From the NCBI GenBank assembly GCA_023653785.1, contig JAMKCH010044055.1:1-64000 (forward strand): a stretch of DNA of 64,000 bases, given 5' to 3'. The translations under genes were made by a program, and so were the position numbers. Positions within the stretch are counted from its first letter, which is position 1. Each line of letters opens with the position of its first letter. Below the pieces are notes generated by a model. That model was not told where the DNA came from. It was given only the letters and a program-made list of their open reading frames with translations, and ran no database searches. The DNA comes from Ophioderma brevispina (lineage: Eukaryota; Echinodermata; Ophiuroidea; Amphilepidida; Ophiodermatidae). This document shows positions 33,501 to 43,005 of the stretch, one piece after another.

Positions 33501-36500
33501 GGAATATTTGTGGGGTTATGTTTTAAATAGCGTGCATTATCTGCAGTCTAAAATAGCGACGATTTTCTTCTGGACACTGATTTGTTCGCTGAAAAGCCGT
33601 TCACTTCAATGCGAATCCTTGGACAGAGTGCAAAACGGAATACTTGATTCAAACGCCTGTAGCTCGGTCATATACCTACCGATGTTGTGAGATGATCTTT
33701 GCAGCAAATTACAGATAATGAAATAAGCTTTGCGATGATACCAAACATATTAGAATGTGTTTACTAAATTTTAAATGCGGACACAATCAGGGTCAGTTTT
33801 TTTTGACTCACCCTGTTGTTGTACTAGGATGCGTACTTAAAATACATTACAATGCAACAAACAATGACAATAAACTTTCTCTTAATAGCCTCATCTTCCT
33901 GCCGTGGGGAAGAATTAAAGTCATTGAAACGTCATTTCCGCAGATTCTAATACATTCTCACCTTTTATCTTAAGATTATAATTTACAAGAATGCGCCTTT
34001 TTAGTAAGATAAAATTGCGCTAAAACCGGGAAGGGAGTAAATATTGGGGACTGTGTCGAATATCCTATACACAAGTTAGCCAGTATTTCAGATCCAGGCA
34101 AATCTCAGAAACAAAAAACTATGCTTCTAGAACGAATAAGTATAGCTTATACTAAATACGCCACGAATGATTGCTCTTGAGTAGGCATGTCGGTGAAGGG
34201 GCCCCGTAAGGGATTGCGTTGTGTCGGATGTTGTTTAAGCAATATATATCCAGCGATGACTTTTAAACACACTGAAATCATTTTTCCCAGGAGTATCCCT
34301 TGCAATGGTATCAGCATCCGGCCGGCAGCATCCTAATCAAATTCAAACTTGCTAGCAAAACGCTTAGAAAATCAACCAACTATCACTGGTTAAATACGGA
34401 TCTTCCACTGGGATTTTGGACTTCACAACGAACGAAGATTCAAAACTAATTGACTGATTCCAATCTTGGAAGTGTCCAAACAGTTCAATTGACCATTGCG
34501 CGAAAGGTGATTCCCCCAGTAAAATCGGTGAATTTCAATTATCAAATATTTGTTTTTGAAGCATGTACACTGTTAAAACACGTGGTAATTTTAAACCAAT
34601 GTTGGTTGGACTATGAGAACGGCCCAATTGTTGGGTAACAAAATTTGTGATAAAATTATGTTCAATTCATGGAAGTTGTTATACCCAACAGTTATAATGA
34701 CCACCATTGGGTAAACATTACCATGTGTTTTAATGTATGACATATGTACACAGTGTTAGCTAGAAAAGGTGGCGTAACCTCGATGTGTACGTGCACGTAC
34801 GTGCTGAACGTGTGTTTTGGTTTACACGTGTGATACGCAAACCCTGCCGGAACAATTCGAAACCAACGAGAAGTAATTAAGCAAAGGGACGTGACGTGTG
34901 TGATTTTGAGAAGGGAATTTCCCAATTGACCTTGACGGTAAAGCTCTCACCCAAAGAATCATTGGTTTATTTTCAGAGGATAACATAATTAGCTGCTCTA
35001 TAGCCGCTCAGATAAAGAATGGTCAAATTTTGAAAGCCAAAAGAGAGCGAGAAAGATAGAGGGAGAGGAAGGAGGGGAGAATGAGGAGATCTACTTCTTC
35101 AACAGCTACGCTTAAAATGCGTTGTTAAATATGATCTTAGGAGGTTTATATCAAAAAATGTTACCATAATATAGTCAAGTTTTTACAAAATTCTAGTCAA
35201 GTTTACAAGATTTTCCAGTCAAATTTGACTATAGAAAACCTTGCAAGATCATATTTTACTCGGTACAATGTGACAACGTATTTTTTAAGGGTGCAAATGT
35301 AACGGAGATTCAAATCATTTACCAGACCAGGTCGCGCAGTCGTCAAACACTAAACAAAGTCACGTTTCGAATCTATAGCCCCACAATGCACTGCATACCC
35401 CTCACGTAGTCGCATAGAAACCAGACCAATAACTAAACAAAAACAGACACGTACACAAAACAAAACAAGAAATTGATACATGATTCCAAAATGTCTTGTC
35501 GTCGACCTGGAAATAAACACAAACACACACGCAAATAAATATAAGGCCTTCCTAAATTATAATCGTCATTTTACTTTAACTTCCCTTTTCAAACATTTAT
35601 CGGACAAATGACGTTAAACTAATTTTTGAGATAAATCTTTCGTTTTTTATTTCCTTAATTGCTGCAAAAGGCAAGGCCATTTCTTTCAAAAGATACTGCA
35701 CTTGCAGCGAGGCAGATCCCCAACGTATTTCCATGTGAACTTTTTAATGCCTGGCTCGTGCGAAGTAAACAAATCTCAGGGAAATATTAGCCATATTTTA
35801 CTTCATTGCTTAATTTGTAAACGGAACTTTTAGTATATCTGCCATATAAATTACAAGTTCAAAGAATCAAAATGCGGTTCAAGCATTTTATGAGAACCTA
35901 GAAGGTCCCATTAGATGCATGTAATTGCAATCAATTTCTCAATATCCCGTTTGCAAAATCGTAAAAGAATTAGGGCGAATTTCAGTCTTTTAATTGTGAA
36001 AGAGTGTAAATTGACTGAATAGGGCGGACAGTAGTTGAATTTTACTCTTTTACAGTACAAAAATGGACCGGTGTGAAGTAATCATGTCCAGCAGGTATAT
36101 AGTCCGGGCTCCATAGACGACAACGGAATATAGCGTGAAACTAATGTTTGACGAATCGATTGCCCTATTGTTCACCATTGTTCCCGGACTGTGAGCCCGA
36201 AGTACTATATCTCCTGCCACACCTGGATCAACATAAAATTGATTGATCTTGGAAAGTGTAAATACCATTACGAAATGTTAAAAAAAATCAACTTTACCAT
36301 CATTCGTATTTGATTTTCTTTTAAATGTATTGCATGTTGCATGCACCTCTTATATCGTCCTCGATGCCACATGAACGGCACAGGTGGGTCAGGTACATAT
36401 AGCGGAAAACGATATGTAGGCTATTTAGGGACCTTTCACTCTTTCTACAGGGGCACATGGTTTTACTGGGTCACATGGTTAGGCCATTTAAGTACAAAGA

Positions 36501-39252
36501 GGAGGTCATATCTTACATTAAGGACAAAGTAACAATTTAATACAAGAAGAGTCCATAAAAAGGACCTAATGAATTTAGCTTCTGACAAATTACATTTTTC
36601 TTCGTGTTTGTTTTCGTCCATATATAGACTTTTATTGGCACATGGGTCTGGAGTCAATTGGCAAACTTCATACGGAGACACACCGCTTCATCTAGCCGCA
36701 TACAGAGGGCAATATGAAGTAATGAAATGTCTGGTAGAAACAGGTTGTGATATTACTATGATCAACTCCAAGGGCAAGACGGCTGCGGACGAAGCAAATA
36801 ATAGCGGGAATCGACGAATTGTTCAGTACCTAACGCTTCTCATGGCTACAGGTGAGACTTATCAGGTAATCATGAAAGCAGGAAGGTTAAGTTTTGCTCT
36901 TTTTCGCGCCAAAAAAATCCATCGAAATTTGGCGTCATGACAACATTCATCCAATGACCTAACGAAATGACTAACTAATTTGCATAATTACGAGAGCAAA
37001 ATTGGCACAGATCTTAACCTGCCCTGTTCCCTGCCGCGATAATCTGGACATTGCGCAAGACATGCCTGGATGCGAATGGATGCCCCGATGGATGCTTACG
37101 ATAATTCTGAGTTCTGTGACATTTCGCTTTATAGTTGGGTCATTTGGAGCAATTCCGTGACCGTGGAGAGCAGAGCATCATTTCTCAGTGGATTTGTCTT
37201 CCGTGAAGTTTATTGAACAAATTTATGGGGGGTGCCCCTCATGAAAGTTTGGGCGGAATTGTTCATCTTTCCTCAGAGACTGCACTGCAACAAAAACATT
37301 TTGCACCGTCTGACACACTTTTAAATATTGGAGATCAACAGAGGTCAATGGGGTTGACCTTGTTTGTCATTTATCTCGATAAGCAAATACAAATGAGAGT
37401 GTGAACTACTTTTGTTGCAATACCTGTGGAAAGGTTAACAATTTGAGACCATTTTAAAAGAAATCGGTGCAATATTAAAGATTTAACCTTTGGTGATGAC
37501 CTTCTCCGTTCCATTCGTGTTCAAGTTAGCATTGCGCTTCTCAATAACAACTTGCAACTAACACATTAAAGTTTAACAAAATAACTTCATACAAAATCAG
37601 CAGCTTAGCATCTCTGATCCCTCATGAATGATGTAATACATCAATGCTATGACCAATAATCCGTCACTTCTTTTTACACACGCCCTCATTTTTTAACGAT
37701 GTTGAGATTTTGGCATGGCTGGATTTGTTTCAATGAACTAAAACTCCCCTAACTCCATGATATACTAGGCAATCGGAATTAGCGTAGCGTTTTTATGACA
37801 TCACTTTCGTCGCTGATTGGCACAGCGACTGACGATATCGGAGTTGATAAATCGTTGGCATGCCCAAGCGACTTGGCGCAAGCCAGTCGACTTCAATTCA
37901 ACTCAGTCGCTCCTTTATACGTTTCCAGCGATTACACGTTGGGAGCGATTTTGCAGTCACAACACGCTGCGACTGCTAGTATATCACGGTCTTTAAAGTA
38001 GTTTAAACTTAAGAAATAAAGGGTGATGCAGTATCCTTTATGGGCAAATAATGTGTCCGAGGTCGGGAAAAAATAAATAATGGACGAGGCGCAGCCGAGT
38101 CCATTATTTTATTTCGGCCGAGAATACATTATGAGCCAATAAATAATACTGCAAACTCTTTATTTCTATTCTATTACCGAAAACAGCGTGATATAATGAG
38201 AAAATGCATTCGCGACCCATTATTGCAGAATAATGGGCCGTAAACTGACCAATCAGAATGCAGCATTTTCAATAATGGGCAGCAGAGGTAATAGAATGTA
38301 AGATATTGGTCTTCATGGTCTTGCAAAAATGATTTTTGTGATTCCAATCGTCGATCTCCGATCTTAATTAGCGAGGTCGTACATGTGAAAGTCGAGTTTT
38401 TCATCGAGCTTCCAGTCAATTATAATGACTGATTTAGACTTTAAATTGAAGTTTGTGACTTTGTGGATGCACAGTCTTTTATTTCAAAACAAACTAGAGA
38501 ACCATTTTGTTCACATTCCTATAGAAATCACGGACCATTGCTTTATTAAACAAATACATCATCAGAGAGATAATTAATACGGGGTCCTATATTCTTCCCG
38601 CCCGACGGGAAGACCTCGGAAAGTATGTCTTCGAAAGCACTTGGGAAGTAATAAGTGTAAATATTTTTTCAAGACTTCCTTCATCCGGTTTCATTCATTC
38701 TTCATTAATACCGTTACACATATCAATACGCTATGATTATATCTTATGCATGTATGTATTTCACTTTTCTTTTCACAGAAAAAACAATCTAGGCGAATTG
38801 AGACTCGACCAGAAGTAATGCGTACCAGGCCGCTTGAACAACCGGGAAGCCAACATGCAACAACGTCAAATATCAAAATCACAACATGGCATGCAAATCA
38901 CCAGGGCAACAGTTGCCATGGCAATCCACCTGTCAACGGACTTAAAAACGACCCTAAACTTAGGAAACTTCCAGCCAATCACGGCGATAGCCATACGACA
39001 CGTGAATTGCGACCAGATACAATGGGGAATGATTTAAGTTCAGATTTTAGGTCGACGGAAAAATACAACAGAAGAGAAATTCGTCAAAATGTAGTACAAA
39101 CTGCAGACAAAGAAAAACGGGACAATGTTTATTACAAACCTCCATCCAAAAATGGTCATTTTACAGACGAAGAGAGAGGCCTAGGCATTGATAGGCAGAG
39201 AATAAGGACCTCGAAAGAGCTGTTTCGGATTTGCAACAAGGACTTGTTATGA
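30203..39252 (+). CDS. ankyrin-repeat protein with C-terminal basic tail (3 exons)
   Basis: Exons 30203-30558, 36628-36865 and 38779-39252 join in frame: R codon split CG|A, then CAG|AAA. The product is about 355 residues. Ankyrin repeats occupy about residues 33-198: a degenerate first repeat (MADLIVAIKENRFTDVSRRL), then TMLFCACIKGHLRLAKFLLD, then APIHAASEKGHVELVRLLLA spanning the exon 1-2 junction. Next come TPLHLAAYRGQYEVMKCLVE and a final TAADEANNSGNRRIVQYL. The rest is polar, basic and probably disordered (KKQSRRIETRPEV onward). An in-frame TAG lies 15 nt before the ATG, supporting the start. Ankyrin arrays bind partner proteins, and no catalytic domain is visible, so a cytosolic scaffold or adaptor is the likely class. 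The layout (ankyrins, basic linker, coiled coil) loosely recalls ANKRD6/diversin-like proteins, but I do not assign orthology. A coiled-coil frame overlaps the end (see next entries). Confidence 0.85.
30762..30808. repeat. near-perfect 47-nt hairpin in intron 1
   Basis: Arms of 22 bp (left TTAAGAACTATTACGTAATCCC; right complement TTAAGAACTATTACTTAATCCC) with one mismatch and a 3-nt loop. As RNA it would be a tight stem-loop. It is shorter than typical animal pre-miRNAs. It may be a tiny foldback element. Confidence 0.8.
31975..32400. repeat. degenerate ~120 bp tandem repeat in intron 1
   Basis: Three diverged units contain TCA-ATATCTTTAAAACAAA, then a GGTGATGTGAAATCACCTGG-type box, then CATAAACACAT. 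They start near 32081, 32199 and 32323. Confidence 0.4.
32401..34572. other. intron 1 sequence, nothing recognised
   Basis: AT-rich. Open frames reach at most 72 codons (33755-33973) and have no splice support. No repeat structure was noticed by eye. Confidence 0.4.
34573..34733. mobile_element. foldback MITE with TTAA ends, 161 bp (intron 1)
   Basis: The left arm is TTAAAACACGTGGTAATTTT plus AAACCAATGTTGG. The complement of the right arm is TTAAAACACATGGTAATGTT plus TACCCAATGGTGG. TTAA at both ends fits a piggyBac-type target duplication, in which case the TIR proper begins AACAC. The interior is also self-complementary (CCCAATTGTTGGGTAAC against GTTATACCCAACAG). No coding capacity. Confidence 0.6.
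35127..35259. mobile_element. foldback element, ~133 bp (intron 1)
   Basis: The arms TAAATATGATCTTAGGAGGTTT and (complement of right) TAAAATATGATCTTGCAAGGTTTT face each other. The centre holds three direct TAGTCAAGTTT-type repeats (35174, 35194, 35217) and one inverted copy. No coding capacity. Confidence 0.55.
36628..36865 (+). CDS. ankyrin gene exon 2
   Basis: Acceptor CATATATAG then A, completing Arg. It encodes the rest of repeat 3, the consensus repeat with DTPLHLAA, and the capping repeat. Two donors are possible: ACAG|GTGAGA at 36851 and TCAG|GTAATC at 36865. Only the second keeps the frame into exon 3 (phase 0). Use of the first would meet a TAG four codons later. Confidence 0.85.
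38018..38300. mobile_element. foldback element with GAGGCGCAGCCGAGT core (intron 2)
   Basis: Arms from about 38018 (TAAAGGGTGATGCAGTATCC, GGGCAAATAATGTGTCCGAG, AAATAATGGACGAGGCGCAG) fold on the complement of 38100-38160 (AAGAGTTTGCAGTATTATTT, GGCTCATAATGTATTCTCGG, AATAATGGACTCGGCTGCGC). A second, weaker inverted block follows, with CCATTATTGCAGAATAATGG (38217-38236) and ACCAATCAGAATGCAGCATT. It is non-coding and MITE-like. Confidence 0.6.
38779..39252 (+). CDS. ankyrin gene exon 3 with stop
   Basis: A good acceptor (CACTTTTCTTTTCACAG) precedes AAA AAA CAA in phase 0. It encodes 157 residues of basic, Asn/Thr/Arg-rich, probably disordered sequence ending NKDLL, TGA at 39250-39252. From about 39198 the frame one base back reads as an obviously better helical tail, so the last ~18 residues of this frame are doubtful. 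Confidence 0.75.
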   Translation, partial: KKQSRRIETRPEVMRTRPLEQPGSQHATTSNIKITTWHANHQGNSCHGNPPVNGLKNDPKLRKLPANHGDSHTTRELRPDTMGNDLSSDFRSTEKYNRREIRQNVVQTADKEKRDNVYYKPPSKNGHFTDEERGLGIDRQRIRTSKELFRICNKDLL

Positions 39253-39344
39253 CTCAGGAGGAACTTGCAAGAACTCATGCGGAATTAAAAGAAACACAGA
39301 AGTTGCTGTGCAGATTTCAGATGGTTGGTTGTACTAATCACTGA
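39195..39344 (+). CDS. alternative-frame coiled-coil tail of the ankyrin gene
   Basis: In the frame offset from exon 3, 39198-39341 reads ENKDLERAVSDLQQGLVMTQ, then EELARTHAELKETQKLLCRF, then QMVGCTNH and TGA at 39342-39344. Leu/Val/Ala spacing and E/K content are those of a coiled coil. The frame is closed upstream by TAG at 39192-39194. It can only be reached from exon 3 by a 1-base change near 39196-39198 or by an unseen small intron. This strongly suggests the genuine C-terminus lies here. AATAAA follows 46 nt later. Confidence 0.55.
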   Translation, partial: AENKDLERAVSDLQQGLVMTQEELARTHAELKETQKLLCRFQMVGCTNH

Positions 39345-39389
39345 GTTGTATCATGAGTGATTAACAATCCAGGATGCAGCAAGAGCTGT

Positions 39390-39395
39390 AATAAA
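39390..39395 (+). terminator. AATAAA polyadenylation signal
   Basis: Canonical hexamer 46 nt after the TGA of the coiled-coil frame (138 nt after the exon 3 frame stop). It sits in the loop of a small hairpin GCTGTAAT...ATTACAGC. The cleavage site would fall close to the left edge of the foldback element at 39413. Confidence 0.5.
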
Positions 39396-39412
39396 ATTAC
39401 AGCCAGTTTCTT

Positions 39413-39563
39413 GGTAGACGTTTCATATAGAAGTCCCATTGATGCAAATGAGGTATTGCCATTCATTCCGTCAAGGGCTACTGCACAACGTTATACAGCG
39501 CATGACGGAATCAATTGTAATACCTCATTTGCATCCATGGGACTTCTATATGAAACATCTACC
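39413..39563. mobile_element. 151-bp foldback MITE with 8-bp target duplication
   Basis: The left arm from 39413 starts GGTAGACGTTTCATATAGAA and continues through GTCCCATTGATGCAAATGAG and GTATT. The right arm complement starts GGTAGATGTTTCATATAGAA and continues through GTCCCATGGATGCAAATGAG and GTATT. About 62-bp arms pair with few mismatches around a ~28-nt loop. AGTTTCTT flanks it exactly on both sides (39405-39412 and 39564-39571), an 8-bp target duplication as made by hAT transposases. It lies just past the gene's poly(A) signal. Confidence 0.8.
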
Positions 39564-39679
39564 AGTTTCTTTACAAATTGTATTCCGATAGTGACGCATC
39601 TTCTGTAGGTGTATCTGTTACATAATCCTGAAACATTTAGCACAAAATAACGGTTGGACAAACTCAACGCACAGAAATA

Positions 39680-39731
39680 CTATTCTGCAACTACTACCGC
39701 ACAACCTATTCTGCAACTACTACCGCACAAC
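39680..39731 (+). repeat. 26-bp direct duplication
   Basis: CTATTCTGCAACTACTACCG plus CACAAC occurs twice in tandem without change, then CTATTCTAC begins a third, truncated unit. Confidence 0.85.
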
Positions 39732-40275
39732 CTATTCTACATTATTACAAAATGAAATAGTCAGTATTGTTCCCGTTAGTGCATTCAATGTAGTGAATCA
39801 AAATCTGCATGGTGCAAATGTTCATAGATTTAAGTTTTGGTTATATTTTTATGTATATAGAGGCTGAAATACTTTGTAAATCTTGTAAATAGAACATTTT
39901 TATTTTTATCAAAGGCTATACTTTATTACTTTTCACTCTGTGATGTATATAATCAAAAGTAAAGCTATTCTTAAGTTTACAAACATCTTTTACAAACGTT
40001 TGAAAAATATTGTGAGAAAGAGGAAAAAGACCGGATGAAATTTTGCATGAATGTTATTTGGCAGCCGCAATAGAGGGTTTGTACCATGATTAATTAATCC
40101 GTTTCGACGGGCAGTTATATGAGATTAATTTATCCAATCGAGCTTAGAAACCCTATATCGTCTATTTCGATTTAGTAAGCTTGAAACACGTGCAATTTTA
40201 AATGTCTAATCTCCATTTATATCAATGTCGTTACTCGCATCTTCATTAGGATTAGTTTCATTTTGTATTTTTTTT

Positions 40276-40952
40276 ATGGGTCTGGGATGAATCATATTTA
40301 TATATCTTACATAGAACTTTGAACGTACAAACATCATAGAATATAAAATGCCCCTTTATCAAATAAACCGTTACGTTATAGTTTTATATGGCGCAATTCC
40401 AGTTACATGCTTTCGGTAATGAGAGATATAGAAACGTTGTTCTCTATGAGAATACTCAATTCAGTTTGGAGATTTTTCCTCCACGATAGTGCCTTTTATA
40501 TCAGGCACTTTAAAAGTAAAGTAAATTTTACTCCACTAGATTCCATCACTACTTAGACTTTTAGGCAAGGGTCAACATGGTCAAGGTCATTGGACCTCGA
40601 CTATTATCATTTAAAAGACATGAATGGTGAATGCTGATTGGTTAATGTCCTAATTAATATTTTCCCTTATCATTTAGTAGACATGAATGGTGAATGCTGA
40701 TTGGTTAATGTCCTAATTAATATTTTCCCGTATTACCAGAGTAATTTTTCATTACTCACTGGATATGAGCCCGTATTACGTAATGCTTACACCAAGTATC
40801 AAGTCCCCCTACTTTACATGCATTCAAATCTATATATGTAATGATCTTGCGCATCTGTGGAAGAGACTGTTTTTGTCCAGCACCCTCTGAAGTGCACAAT
40901 CCAAGATGGCCTTTTTGGTTCAACACAATGGTGAAAAAAAAAAAAAAAAAAA
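40276..40952 (+). repeat. local direct duplication, copy 1, ending in poly(A)
   Basis: ATGGGTCTGGGATGAATCAT to TTCAACACAATGG is repeated almost without change at 40961-41552. This copy carries an additional 63-bp internal tandem duplication (unit with AGACATGAATGGTGAATGCT and TTAATATTTTCCC, about 40608-40730) and ends in about 19 A residues before the second copy begins. A few other differences occur (for example near 40836). Non-coding. Confidence 0.9.
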
Positions 40953-40960
40953 ATTTTTTT

Positions 40961-41552
40961 ATGGGTCTGGGATGAATCATATTTATATATCTTACATAGA
41001 ACTTTGAACGTACAAACATCATAGAATATAAAATGCCCCTTTATCAAATAAACCGTTACGTTATAGTTTTATATGGCGCAATTCCAGTTACATGCTTTCG
41101 GTAATGAGAGATATAGAAACGTTGTTCTCTATGAGAATACTCAATTCAGTTTGGAGATTTTTCCTCCACGATAGTGCCTTTTATATCAGGCACTTTAAAA
41201 GTAAAGTAAATTTTACTCCACTAGATTCCATCACTACTTAGACTTTTAGGCAAGGGTCAACATGGTCAAGGTCATTGGACCTCGACTATTATCATTTAAA
41301 AGACATGAATGGTGAATGCTGATTGGTTAATGTCCTAATTAATATTTTCCCGTATTACCAGAGTAATTTTTCATTACTCACTGGATATGAGCCCGTATTA
41401 CGTAATGCTTACACCAAGTATCAAGTCCCCCTACTTTACATGCATTCAAATCTATAGATTAATGATCTTGCGCATCTGTGGAAGAGACTGTTTTGGTCCA
41501 GCACCCTCTGAAGTGCACAATCCAAGATGGCCTTTTTGGTTCAACACAATGG
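40961..41552 (+). repeat. local direct duplication, copy 2
   Basis: Same sequence as 40276-40933 minus the 63-bp internal duplication. It continues uninterrupted into unique DNA. Just beyond it an open frame from ATGGCC at 41527 reads MAFLVQHNGVTAAGNPKQIF to a good donor (AAAGAG|GTAAGTTAG near 41690). That could be a small exon, but it has no recognised family. Confidence 0.85.
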
Positions 41553-42088
41553 CGTGACTGCTGCTGGCAATCCCAAACAAATATTTCTACTTGATACATC
41601 TTCCCTACATTCTTTATGTACAAAAACATTTTTAAAGTTCCCCTGTGTGTTTTGGAGGACTAGTGACCTTTGTGATGTCTTTCAAAGAGGTAAGTTAGTG
41701 TGTTTTCCTTAGCTACAGTGCCATGCTACCCTGCAGAATTCAACTCTCAGTCTCACTGACTTTGTGCACTGCATAGGCAAGACGACTACTGAATCAATGT
41801 GGCCATGACATCTTGATCTAGGACTGTCTTGTTGGGAATTGGGGAAAATTGTATGTATCAGGACAATGATGACTGAGTTTGTGTTACTGTGCAGTTAGTC
41901 CAACTTGTTGATTTGTACATTGTAGGCCTCAGTAGAAACAGGCCTAGACTAGGGTGGCCTACTCACAGTCTGAGCTTTCTGGATTCTGTATTTATATTGT
42001 AGTGTAGCTGTGCTAATCGAGATTTAAATAAAATTTAATCAACTTTATTGGCTTTACCACTTCAAATGTCTACTAAATGATAAATTCG

Positions 42089-42182
42089 TTACCCCCTGTT
42101 TCACAGGGGGCTATCGCCTCATGTGATATTGGAAACAAACTATAGATAGTTTTCCGTATTGCGTGAACAAACAGGGGATAAC
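42089..42182. mobile_element. ~94-bp TIR element
   Basis: GTTACCCCCTGTTT at the left faces AAACAGGGGATAAC at the right, with a stem-loop CCCCCTGTTTCACAGGGGG at the left end. Small and non-coding. Confidence 0.5.
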
Positions 42183-42184
42183 TA

Positions 42185-42365
42185 ATATAATTTAAGTAAA
42201 TTTTACTATGCAATTCCATCATCACTTAGACTTTTAGCCAAGTATCAAGGTCATTAGACCTATCGAAACCATTTATTTTCAGAATAAATTTTACTCTACT
42301 ATTCCATCACCACTTGGACCTCGACCATTATTTAAGTAAATTTTACTCTACCATTCCAAGGTTAA
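42185..42365 (+). repeat. tandem AGTAAATTTTACT-type repeats
   Basis: TAAATTTTACT(C/A)T-CATTCCATCA-CACTT-GAC recurs three times here and matches part of the duplicated unit at 40527-40600 and 41210-41285, so the same repeat family is present. Confidence 0.5.
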
Positions 42366-42394
42366 ACGTGTTTGCTGTCGGAAAAGTTTAGAAC

Positions 42395-43005
42395 AGTTAA
42401 GCTTTCGTCAGGTGTAGTTCATAAGAATCATGTAGGCTACCCCTTGTCTGCTGATGGCTCTGAAAAGAGCCGTGCTTAGTATTAGGTTCTTGTAAGGAAT
42501 ATCTCTGACTTCTTCAAGACAATTAGGAATGAAGCATGTAGGTTGTCCCAAGCCTACTGATGGCTCTGAAAAGAGTCGTGCTTAGTACTAAGATTTTGTC
42601 AGGCACAGCTCTGATTTCCTGTCAAAATAACCAGGAATGAACCATGTAGGCCACCCCTTGCCTATGGCTCTGAAAATAGCCGCGCTTAGAACTAAGCTTT
42701 TGTCAGGGGTAGACTTCTTCATGTCAAAACAAACAGGAATGAACCATGTATAGGTTGTTCCTTAGGCTCTGAAAAGAGCCGTGCTTAGTGCTAAGCTTCC
42801 GTCTGGAATAGCTCTGACTTCATCAGAACAATCTAACGAAGAATGAACCAAGTAGGCTAACCCTTGCTTACTCTGGTGCTTTTAAGAGCCGTGCTAGCTA
42901 CTAAGGCCATCTCGTGTACTTAGATGAGCATATTAGACCGCCCCTTATTGCATTGCCTACTGAGAGCCTTGTAAAAGTGGGTGGCTCTGTAAAGATCCGT
43001 TCAAA
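42395..43005 (-). repeat. ~105-bp tandem array carrying histone-type stem-loop sequences
   Basis: Six units each hold a 16-nt hairpin, at 42456-42471, 42562-42577, 42666-42681, 42775-42790, 42875-42890 and 42983-42998 (spacings 106, 104, 109, 100 and 108). Units 1 and 4 read GGCTCTGAAAAGAGCC. The minus strand of this is GGCTCTTTTCAGAGCC, identical to the stem-loop at the 3' end of metazoan replication-dependent histone mRNAs. On plus it is the same stem with a GAAA loop. Units also share CGTGCTTAGTACTAAGCTTT, GTCAGG, CTCTGACTTC and GGAATGAACCATGTAGG. No histone coding sequence is nearby. Chance or satellite origin is possible. Confidence 0.65.

Noticed and set aside
36838..36853. Splice donor ACAG|GTGAGA at 36851 for ankyrin exon 2
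   Set aside because: Stronger by consensus, but it leaves phase 1 and runs into TAG four codons into exon 3. The CAG|GTAATC donor 14 nt later restores the long frame.
42395..43005. A histone gene cluster on the minus strand
   Set aside because: Only stem-loop look-alikes are present. No histone coding sequence occurs within several kb on either side.
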